Shown here: positions 56,579 through 64,000 of the stretch, piece by piece
How positions within the stretch are numbered: the first letter of the stretch is position 1
Layout of the letters: each line of letters starts with the position of its first letter
Source: an uncultured Pseudomonadota bacterium
Lineage (GTDB): Bacteria; Pseudomonadota; Gammaproteobacteria; Ga0077536
Direction of reading: 5' to 3'
Length of the DNA stretch: 64,000 nucleotides
Assembly: GCA_903825645.1 (NCBI GenBank)
Contig: CAIKBL010000069.1
Span: forward strand, 55,247 to 119,246
Notes under the pieces: model-generated
The model's input: the letters and a program-made list of their open reading frames with translations, nothing else
The model's database searches: none
Told to the model about the DNA's origin: nothing
Made by a program: the position numbers and the translations under genes

Positions 56579-57226
56579 TTAATGTCCGTTCCAAGCAAGG
56601 AAATTTTTTAGCAGCCGCAGTCCCACCGCTGCGCTTTTCTCTGGATGAAATTGTGTCGCGAATACCGAGCCAAAGGCTAGGGCGGAAACAAAGGGGTCGA
56701 TGTAGTCAGTCCTGCCGAGCGCGAGCGCGGGGTCGTCCGGTACGACGTAGTAACTGTGCACGAAATAAAAGCGGGTACCGCTGGCAACGCCATGGATGAT
56801 GGGATGATCTCGCAACCAAGTGACATCATTCCAGCCCATATGCGGAATTTTGCGCGGATTCCCATCCGGGCCCGGGCCGGCGTCTGAACGGAAGCGCCTG
56901 ACTTGCCCTGCATAGGCGCCAATCCCGGCGGTCCCACCATCTTCGTCACTGGAGGCCATCAGGGATTGCAGACCCAGACAAATTCCAAAAAAGGGTCGGG
57001 TGTGTAGGCACTCTCGTAAAGCAGGGAGGAGATCGTTCTTTTGGAGTCCCCGCATACAGTCCCCAATCGCGCCTTGGCCCGGAAACACCACGCGGTCGGC
57101 ACTCAACAGAACGTCTGGTTGGGCCGTCACGACGACCTCATGGGCGCCTTCCGCCACGGTTTCCAACGCTTTTGCGACGGAGCGGAGATTGCTCCCACCA
57201 TAATCAACGACCGCGACCCGCTGCAT
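56579..57226 (-). CDS. hisH: imidazole glycerol phosphate synthase subunit HisH
   Basis: 215 residues, class I glutamine amidotransferase. VVDYGGSNLRSVAKALE starts it; the catalytic Cys is in FGICLGLQ and the His-Glu pair is in FATQFHPEKS. It provides ammonia to HisF. hisF and hisA are not in this window; the next gene on the strand is trpB2. Confidence 0.96.
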   Translation of the reverse strand: MQRVAVVDYGGSNLRSVAKALETVAEGAHEVVVTAQPDVLLSADRVVFPGQGAIGDCMRGLQKNDLLPALRECLHTRPFFGICLGLQSLMASSDEDGGTAGIGAYAGQVRRFRSDAGPGPDGNPRKIPHMGWNDVTWLRDHPIIHGVASGTRFYFVHSYYVVPDDPALALGRTDYIDPFVSALAFGSVFATQFHPEKSAAVGLRLLKNFLAWNGH

Positions 57227-57237
57227 TTGACGTGTGC

Positions 57238-57831
57238 CTACAACATGCCTTTGGTGGAGGGCATCGCGCCGGCCTGGCGCGGATCAAGTTCGCATGCCAT
57301 CCGCAACGCACGTCCGAATGCCTTAAAAATGGTTTCGATGATGTGGTGGGCATTCCGTCCCCGCAGGCTGTCCACATGCAACGACATCCGCGCGTGGTTG
57401 ATGAGTCCCTGAAAGAATTCGAAAAACAGATCGACGTCGAAATCCCCGACTCGGGCGCGAGGAAATTGCACGTGGTATTCCAGACCCGGCCGGCCTGAGA
57501 GGTCCACCACGACCCTAGAAAGGGCTTCGTCGAGAGGCACATAGGCATGGCCATAGCGCCGCAGGCCGATTTTGTCACCCCAGGCGACGGCCAAGGCCTG
57601 GCCAAGTGTAATGCCGATATCCTCCACGGTGTGGTGCGCATCGATCTCGAGATCGCCACGCGCGTCAATGGTTAGATCTAATAAGCCATGACGACATACC
57701 TGATCCAGCATGTGATCTAGAAAGGGGAGTCCTGTGCTGAACGCACTAATCCCGGACCCATCGAGATTGACCTCTACCGTGATCTGGGTTTCCTTCGTGT
57801 TGCGCTCGATGCGCGCGCGGCGTTGAGTCAT
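57238..57831 (-). CDS. hisB: imidazoleglycerol-phosphate dehydratase
   Basis: 197 residues from the ATG at 57831, the family's usual length; the frame is open to 57873. Manganese-binding segments [32 protein letters not shown] and [21 protein letters not shown] are complete. A single-domain enzyme without the phosphatase part of E. coli HisB. hisB-hisH is the common proteobacterial order. Confidence 0.97.
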   Translation of the reverse strand: MTQRRARIERNTKETQITVEVNLDGSGISAFSTGLPFLDHMLDQVCRHGLLDLTIDARGDLEIDAHHTVEDIGITLGQALAVAWGDKIGLRRYGHAYVPLDEALSRVVVDLSGRPGLEYHVQFPRARVGDFDVDLFFEFFQGLINHARMSLHVDSLRGRNAHHIIETIFKAFGRALRMACELDPRQAGAMPSTKGML

Positions 57832-57894
57832 GGTGGCAGCAGAAGCGTTAGATTGTAATGGCGAGACCGACAAGATATCACGGCGACCCCTTAG

Positions 57895-58917
<1,023 letters not shown>

Positions 58918-59014
58918 GCGTTTCTGACCGGCGATAGCAAGCCAGGCGCCGGGTCGCATGTCGGCCTTTAGGCTTTAGGAAAGTCTATGTCGCGCCGGGT
59001 TTTTTCGACTCCTA

Positions 59015-59593
59015 TCACCTGAATGTCGGCAATGTGCAAGCCACGGCGTCGCCCACTGCGGCTTGCGTGGGCCCGTCGAGATCGGTACGGAAAGTCGCAT
59101 GCATCCGGTTGATGAATGACGCCAAACTGATTGTCGTTGCCAAATCGACTAATTCCTCGTTAGAGAAGCGCGAAGACAACGCGGCATATAGCGGGTCGTC
59201 AACCCGGACATCGCGGGTCAAAACTTCCGCATAGCGAAGAACCAGCTTATCCGTCTCGTCAAAGGTGGGACAATTTTCCGGATCCCCCATCATCCCCATC
59301 TCTTTTTTTGTCAAGCCGACACTCAGACCGAGCATCACATGCGTGGGAATTCAATAGTGACAGGAGTTAATTTGCGAGGCCCTCAGGTATCCCAGCTCTC
59401 GATAGCGTGGTGCGATACGAGGTTCACCATACAGCGCCTGCATGATTTTGACGAAGCCAGCGAACACCTTGGTATTGTTGGCGAGCATTCTCATCACATT
59501 GAAGATGGGGAAGCCCATTGCTTCGATTTCGCCATACGCGGCGCGTATCTCTGGGGGGGCTTCGGCGGGTTCAATCAACGGAATCCGGGCCAT
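59015..59593 (-). CDS. AhpD/CMD-like selenoprotein with a CxxU motif
   Basis: From the ATG at 59593, with AGGAG upstream, the frame meets a TGA at 59353-59351 and continues for 111 sense codons to the stop at 59015. Read with selenocysteine it is a 192-residue carboxymuconolactone decarboxylase/AhpD-fold protein: YRELGYLRASQINSCHY-Sec-IPTHVMLGLS. The normal AhpD motif is CxxC followed three residues later by His; here the second Cys is Sec81 (C-H-Y-U-I-P-T-H). In mycobacterial AhpD the second Cys is the reactive one. A SECIS-like hairpin follows the TGA. selA is divergent, 90 bases away. The likely role is peroxide or thiol redox chemistry. Confidence 0.92.
59317..59337 (-). promoter_or_regulatory. 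SECIS element of the AhpD-like gene
   Basis: TGATGCTC pairs with GAGTGTCG (8 bp with three G-U) around loop GGTCT. The loop starts 21 nt after the TGA and begins with GG, as required for bacterial SECIS elements. Confidence 0.75.
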
Positions 59594-59634
59594 GGATTTC
59601 TCCTGTAACGCGCCTTGCGGCAGTGAGGTCAGCC

Positions 59635-59640
59635 TATAAT
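59635..59640 (+). promoter_or_regulatory. candidate selA promoter -10 box
   Basis: A perfect TATAAT lies 44 bases before the selA ATG. No good -35 element is found at 16-18 bases upstream, so an activator or extended element may be required. It lies 41 bases from the start of the divergent selenoprotein gene. Confidence 0.5.
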
Positions 59641-59683
59641 GCGGTGGCGTTTCAGACAAGCCACAGACATCGCCGAGTGAGCC

Positions 59684-61099
59684 ATGACCTCTCCACATGC
59701 CAACATTCCAGGGATTGATCGTCTGCTCCGGGACCCGGCTGCCATGACTTTGATGAGTCAGTATGGGCGGCTCGCGGTGGTTGATGCCCTCCGCGAAGCC
59801 GTCACAACGGTACGGCAGGACCTGCTGACGAAGGGTTCGGTGGAGACGGATAGTCGCCTTCGGATCATCAACTTGGCGGACGCTTCGCTTGCGCAAGCCC
59901 ATGCCCCAAGTCTCGTGGCGGTGTTCAACCTGACAGGGACCGTCCTCCATACCAATCTTGGCCGCGCGGTCTTGCCGGCGGAGGCGATTGCGGCCATCGC
60001 GAACGTCGCCGCCGAACCAAGCAACCTCGAGTACGATCGGGTCAGCGGCAAACGGGGTGATAGGGACAGCCACCTCGAACGCTGGCTGGTGCGGCTGACG
60101 GGCGCGGAGGCCGCAACGGTAGTCAACAATAATGCCGCAGCGGTCATGCTGGTTCTCAATACCTTTGCTAAGCGGCGCGAGGTGCTGGTGTCGCGCGGGG
60201 AGTTGGTCGAAATCGGCGGTTCTTTTCGCATTCCTGATGTTATGCAGGCGGCCGGTGCCGTGCTCCGCGAGGTTGGGACCACTAACCGCGTGCATCTACG
60301 CGATTACGCGGATAACGTGACGACACGTACGGCACTTATCATGAAAGTGCACCCCAGCAACTACCGTATTGAAGGGTTCACCGCGGGCGTACAGGAGACT
60401 GCCCTGGCAGCACTGGCGAAAGAGAAAGCGATACCCTTCGTGATCGACCTCGGCAGTGGAACGCTGATTGAGTTCGGCTCGCTGGGGCTTCCGCCGGAAC
60501 CCTCTGTTCAGGCGACTCTCGCGTCTGGCGCGGATCTGATCACCTTCAGTGGTGATAAATTGCTCGGTGGTCCACAAGCCGGGATTATTGTCGGGCGTCG
60601 GGAACTGATCGAACGCCTCAAGAAAAATGCCATGATACGCGCGTTACGCGTCGATAAACTGACCATTGCGGCCCTCGAAGCGGTTCTGCGCCTTTATGCC
60701 GATCCAACCCGAGCCAGAACCCGGATCCCGACACTGCGCCTGCTTACCCGGCCACTCGCCGACATTTCTGCGTTGGCGCAAGCGCTTCTCCCGGCCGTGC
60801 GCACGGCACTGCACGCTATTGCACAGGTGGAAACGATCGCGTGTCTGAGCCAAATTGGCAGTGGTGCACTTCCCGTCGATGTACTGCCAAGCATGGGGCT
60901 CGCGCTGCGGCCGGTAGCGAACGTGGTGCGCGGAGACGCTGCAGCCGATCTGTCCCTCCGCTTGCGAGAGCTACCGCGCCCTGTGATTGGGCGCATTCAT
61001 CAAGGAGCGATAATTCTCGATTTGCGTTGCCTAGAAGATCCAGCTGCCTTTCTGGAACAGCTCAGGTTTATCCGGGCGCCCTCGGCGATCTCCGCGTGA
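59684..61099 (+). CDS. selA: L-seryl-tRNA(Sec) selenium transferase
   Basis: 471 residues. A PLP enzyme that turns Ser-tRNA(Sec) into Sec-tRNA(Sec) using selenophosphate. The N-terminal FNLTGTVLHTNLGRAVLP, VVNNNAAAVMLVL, and the PLP lysine in FSGDKLLGGPQAG (Lys292) are present. Its stop overlaps the selB GTG (GTGA), so both are translated together. selD, which makes selenophosphate, is not in the window and must lie elsewhere. Confidence 0.97.
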   Translation: MTSPHANIPGIDRLLRDPAAMTLMSQYGRLAVVDALREAVTTVRQDLLTKGSVETDSRLRIINLADASLAQAHAPSLVAVFNLTGTVLHTNLGRAVLPAEAIAAIANVAAEPSNLEYDRVSGKRGDRDSHLERWLVRLTGAEAATVVNNNAAAVMLVLNTFAKRREVLVSRGELVEIGGSFRIPDVMQAAGAVLREVGTTNRVHLRDYADNVTTRTALIMKVHPSNYRIEGFTAGVQETALAALAKEKAIPFVIDLGSGTLIEFGSLGLPPEPSVQATLASGADLITFSGDKLLGGPQAGIIVGRRELIERLKKNAMIRALRVDKLTIAALEAVLRLYADPTRARTRIPTLRLLTRPLADISALAQALLPAVRTALHAIAQVETIACLSQIGSGALPVDVLPSMGLALRPVANVVRGDAAADLSLRLRELPRPVIGRIHQGAIILDLRCLEDPAAFLEQLRFIRAPSAISA

Positions 61100-63042
61100 T
61101 TGTCGCGACTGCCGGCCATGTTGATCATGGCAAGACGTTGCTCATTCGTACCTTAACCGGTGTCGATACCGACCGCTTGCCGGAAGAACGCGCCCGCGGC
61201 ATGACTATAGACCTGGGTTTTGCATATTTGCCGGCATCTACTGCCGCCACTTCAGCGGTGAATTCGATCATTGGCTTCATCGACGTCCCTGGCCACGAGC
61301 GATTTGTACGGAATATGTTGGCCGGCGTGGCCGGCATTGACTTCGCGCTGCTCGTAATCGCAGCGGACGATGGTCCTATGCCGCAGACGCGAGAACACCT
61401 CGCTATCCTTGACCTGTTGGGGATCTCCCGCGGTGCTGTAGCGCTTACCAAAGTGGATCGGGTAAGTGCAGAAAGAATGGAAGCAGTCAGCACCGAAATC
61501 AGATTGCTGCTGGCGCCCACCGCGTTGGCAGAGATCCCCATAGTCCCGACGGCGGCACCCACGGGGATCGGGATTGAGACGATAAGAGGCTTGCTGGAGA
61601 CGGCCCATGCCGCCGTCGCTGCTCGACAGGTCGCCGGAAATTTCCGACTCGCGATTGATCGCAGTTTCGTGCTTGATGGTGCCGGGCGTGTTGTCACCGG
61701 CACTGTATATTCCGGTTCAACAAGCGTGGGTGATCGGTTGCTCATCGCGCCAGTCGGCATTGAGGTCCGCGTACGATCTATTCATGCGCAAAACCAAGTC
61801 GCCGATACGGCTCATGCGGGGCAGCGCTGCGGCATCAACTTGGTGGGTTCCGATCTCCGACGTCATCAAATCCATCGCGGTGATTGGCTGGTCGCGCCGC
61901 CTTTGACGAGCAGCGCTATCCGACTCGGCGCCAGGTTGACCTTAGCGTCGAGCGAAGCGATATCGATGCGAGATCGTACTCCGGTGCATGTGCACGTCGG
62001 CGCCGCCGACGTTGGCGGGCGCGTCACACTTCTCCAGGATCGAGCGATGGCGCCCGGCGAGACGACGTTCGCGACGCTGACGCTGGACGCTCCAATCGTC
62101 GCGGTACAGGGCGACCGGTTTGTGTTGCGAGACCAGTCGGCGACCCGCACACTCGGCGGTGGGCAAATCTTGGAGCCGGTGCCTTACCCCCGTGCACTGA
62201 CCCGCAAACGCCGAGTGCCAGTACTGGCTGCATTAGCGCAAGCTACCCCGTCGGCCACGCTCGACGCCTTGCTGGATGCGATCCCAGAAGGCGTCGATGA
62301 AGTATGGTTCCTCCGGGCCTTGAATCTGACCGAAGAGGAATTAGTCTTCGTCCGACAGACCGCAGGAGTCGTACCGATTGCGCTCACCAGAGGCGAGCGC
62401 GTGCTACTTGAGTCCTCACGGTGGGAAAGGCTTTGCGGACGTTTGTGTGAGCTCATCGATGCCCATCATATCGCCGAGCCTGCACAGACCGGGTTGCCGG
62501 AGCTTGAACTACCGAACCTTCTTGCGGACTGTTTTCCAAAACGATTGGTCCGTGCTGCGGCCGATGTTTTGGTCCGTGACGGCGGTTTGGCGCGTCGGGC
62601 CGGACAGCTTTGTCGGCCCGAGCATCAAGCTAGGTTGACGGGTGGCGAGCAGACCTTGTTCAACCGCGTCGAATCCGAATTGAAGCGTCACGGCCTTCAG
62701 GCGCCCGCGCTACATGACATGCTCGAGCCGCTCAAAACCAAAGTAGAAGTCCTTCGGCCGTTCGTCGAGCGCATGGCACGTCTCGGACGTCTGCATCAGG
62801 TGAGCAAATATCGGTTTTACCTGCCTTCCGCGTTACGTCAACTGGCCCTGGAAGCAGAAAGTCTTGCCACTCGGTGCGAGGGAGGGCTGTTTACGGCGGC
62901 GGAATACCGGAACCAGACCGGTATAGGGCGCAATGTCACGATCGAAGTACTGGAGTACTTCGATCGCATCGGATTAACCCAGCGCCACGGCCAGACAAGA
63001 CGCGTGCGTCGCGCCATCGACGAAATTTTCGGCGGTCTCTGA
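61096..63042 (+). CDS. selB: selenocysteine-specific elongation factor SelB
   Basis: 648 residues from the GTG at 61096. The GTPase domain has GHVDHGKT (7-14), switch I with RGMTIDLGF, DVPGHE (63-68) and a TKVD G4. Beta-barrel domains II and III follow. The C-terminal half carries the winged-helix domains that bind the SECIS hairpin, ending in FTAAEYRNQTGIGRNVTIEVLEYFDRIGLTQR. It delivers Sec-tRNA to ribosomes at UGA. selC follows 35 bases later. Confidence 0.97.
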   Translation: MIVATAGHVDHGKTLLIRTLTGVDTDRLPEERARGMTIDLGFAYLPASTAATSAVNSIIGFIDVPGHERFVRNMLAGVAGIDFALLVIAADDGPMPQTREHLAILDLLGISRGAVALTKVDRVSAERMEAVSTEIRLLLAPTALAEIPIVPTAAPTGIGIETIRGLLETAHAAVAARQVAGNFRLAIDRSFVLDGAGRVVTGTVYSGSTSVGDRLLIAPVGIEVRVRSIHAQNQVADTAHAGQRCGINLVGSDLRRHQIHRGDWLVAPPLTSSAIRLGARLTLASSEAISMRDRTPVHVHVGAADVGGRVTLLQDRAMAPGETTFATLTLDAPIVAVQGDRFVLRDQSATRTLGGGQILEPVPYPRALTRKRRVPVLAALAQATPSATLDALLDAIPEGVDEVWFLRALNLTEEELVFVRQTAGVVPIALTRGERVLLESSRWERLCGRLCELIDAHHIAEPAQTGLPELELPNLLADCFPKRLVRAAADVLVRDGGLARRAGQLCRPEHQARLTGGEQTLFNRVESELKRHGLQAPALHDMLEPLKTKVEVLRPFVERMARLGRLHQVSKYRFYLPSALRQLALEAESLATRCEGGLFTAAEYRNQTGIGRNVTIEVLEYFDRIGLTQRHGQTRRVRRAIDEIFGGL

Positions 63043-63077
63043 TCCCGTTGCGGCCAAACTCGGGTAGCATCCGCGTT

Positions 63078-63173
63078 GGAAGAGCGACATCTCCCGGTGG
63101 GGTGCCCGGACTTCAAATCCGGTGGAACCTGTTAATGCAGGTTCGGTGGGTTCGACTCCTACCTCTTCCGCCA
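63078..63173 (+). tRNA. selC: tRNA-Sec (anticodon TCA)
   Basis: 96 nt, longer than normal tRNAs. It has an 8-bp acceptor stem starting GGAAGAGC..., an anticodon TCA in loop ACTTCAAAT, a long variable arm (GGAACCTGTTAATGCAGGTTC), a T loop TTCGACT and an encoded CCA. It directly follows selB, so selA-selB-selC forms one locus. Confidence 0.97.
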
Positions 63174-63297
63174 AATAAACCATATAACTTATTATTTAAA
63201 ATAATTTTTAAGGTTTTTAGTTTTTCCCTTCCCATGTTTCTACCCACGTCGCAACAGCCGCCAGCACCTGTCCGATGGCGATGTTCCACAAAGCAAA

Positions 63298-63315
63298 ACC
63301 CCGCCGAAGCGGGGT
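63298..63315 (-). terminator. rho-independent terminator on the minus strand
   Basis: Read on the minus strand: ACCCCGC, loop TTCG, GCGGGGT, then TTTTGCTTT. A stable UUCG tetraloop hairpin with a T-rich tail, about 60 bases after the secreted-protein gene, which it should terminate. Confidence 0.85.
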
Positions 63316-63375
63316 GTGCGCGTGAGGTTGCGTAGCGTTATTGCCGCTTACGTCGAGACTCCGGAAACGGGCTGC

Positions 63376-63822
63376 TTATCTGGAGACGCGAACATACTCC
63401 CAAGATATCGTGTTGCCCGAAGCAGTGCTGATAAAAGAAATGTGGTTCCCGTTATCTGAAGTCACGCCGGCATGCGTGTATAGCCCCTGAGTGTCATTTA
63501 CGACGCAGGTGCCTTTACTCGAAGGCGTCGTATCACTCACCGAATATGTACCGCCAGTGGTCGATGGTACCGCAGTGCCCCCGTCTATGACGGCTAACGA
63601 ATAGGGCGTCGTAAAAGTGCCGTTCGCATTAAATTGACGCACGCCCACGAAATTAATTGGGGTGCGGGTAGTAGGAGAACCTACCGTCGTGATCCAACCG
63701 CTGCCTTGATACGCGTAGGTACCCTCCACTGTGCTGGAGTTGCATGACGACTGAGGCCCGGCATAAGCCGCAGCACTGCCTAACAGCGCGCCGAGGGCGA
63801 GGAGGGTTTTAATTTTCTGCAT
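63376..63822 (-). CDS. small secreted protein of unknown function
   Basis: 148 residues from the ATG at 63822, preceded by AAGG. A signal peptide ends at AAAYA-G. The mature part is Ser/Thr/Gly-rich and low in charge, with two cysteines (SSCNSS and GTCVVND) that may form a disulfide, and beta-strand-like segments such as TYAYQGSGWITTVG and SFISTASGNTISWEYVRV. No family recognised. Probably periplasmic or outer-surface. It converges on tRNA-Sec and ends in a clear terminator. Confidence 0.75.
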   Translation of the reverse strand: MQKIKTLLALGALLGSAAAYAGPQSSCNSSTVEGTYAYQGSGWITTVGSPTTRTPINFVGVRQFNANGTFTTPYSLAVIDGGTAVPSTTGGTYSVSDTTPSSKGTCVVNDTQGLYTHAGVTSDNGNHISFISTASGNTISWEYVRVSR

Positions 63823-64000
63823 GAGAATTAACCTTGTGATGAGGACGTTAATGGACAAATGGCTCATGACCATTCGCGAGACATATACGTTCCAGGTGCA
63901 CTATTCGGGCCAAGTTCTTGTCTTCACGCTAACTGACTAATAACGTTCAACTTAGTGGTTAAAATCGGCTTGGTCCAAAAACAGCCGTGTAAAATTTATA
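63823..64000. other. right edge of the window, no feature seen
   Basis: 178 bases upstream of the secreted-protein gene. It presumably holds that gene's promoter, but I could not identify it with confidence. No other gene is seen. Confidence 0.4.

Noticed and set aside
59351..60295. A 314-codon minus-strand frame antisense to selA
   Set aside because: Only its last 80 codons (from 59593) are real: the N-terminal part of the AhpD-like selenoprotein, with its own ribosome-binding site. The upstream part lies opposite selA.

Overview
The window is a contiguous stretch of a GC-rich gammaproteobacterial chromosome. Several gene orders are classic for the class: prmC-prfA-hemA next to lolB-ispE-tRNA-Gln-prs-rplY-pth-ychF; gshB-tonB-yqgE-ruvX-pyrR-pyrB-pyrC' as in Pseudomonas; hemC-hemD-hemX-hemY; and dsbA-cytochrome c4-engB. 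Cytochrome c4, aerobic HemF, a four-cysteine FNR protein and a NorD/CbbO-type VWA protein suggest a respiring facultative organism. The species cannot be named from the sequence.

Layout. 1-20.7 kb is mostly housekeeping: the 3' end of a NorD/CbbO-like gene, tRNA-Arg, a diguanylate cyclase, DsbA, cytochrome c4, EngB, L31, envelope proteins (TIGR04211 SH3, GIDE/EF-hand, LemA), MoeB-like, prmC-prfA-hemA, TPR lipoprotein-lolB-ispE, tRNA-Gln-prs, rplY-pth-ychF. 20.7-26.8 kb is an accessory patch: a decayed IS4-family transposase, an FNR regulator, an FNR-box promoter in front of an interrupted PAS reading frame coupled to a PilZ gene, and a GPP34(GOLPH3)-MFS fusion. 27-42 kb holds a luciferase-like monooxygenase, the pyrimidine operon with a catalytically dead dihydroorotase, gshB/tonB, the hem operon, a ParA ATPase and MsbA. 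41.7-54.2 kb is a catabolic or detoxification region: a broken and an intact luciferase-like oxidoreductase, an ATM1-type exporter, P450, cupin, thiolase, OB-fold protein, flavin oxidoreductase, TauD-type dioxygenase, a selenoprotein and a DMT exporter. 54.3-59 kb carries an alpha/beta hydrolase, TrpB2, hisH, hisB and hemF. 59-63.2 kb is a compact selenocysteine locus, and the window ends with a small secreted protein.

The standout is selenocysteine biology. selA, selB and selC (tRNA-Sec) lie together at 59.7-63.2 kb. Reading through in-frame TGA codons reveals two selenoprotein genes that ordinary gene calling would cut in half. One is a UGSC-family protein (minus strand, 53180-52530; the motif is literally Sec-Gly-Ser-Cys). 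The other is an AhpD/carboxymuconolactone-decarboxylase-like protein with a CxxU redox motif (minus strand, 59593-59015), divergent from selA. In both, a stem-loop of about 8 bp with a 5-nt loop lies 18 and 21 nt after the TGA, with G in the first two loop positions, as expected for bacterial SECIS elements. The UGSC gene overlaps its downstream neighbour by ATGA; that neighbour carries a CxxC motif, which suggests an uncharacterised selenium/thiol redox operon.

Translation coupling by 4-nt ATGA or GTGA overlaps is very common here (hemA/prfA, TPR/lolB/ispE, yqgE/ruvX/pyrR, pyrC'/pyrK-like, hemX/hemY, thiolase/OB-fold/flavin oxidoreductase, UGSC/downstream gene, selA/selB) and was used to fix several starts.
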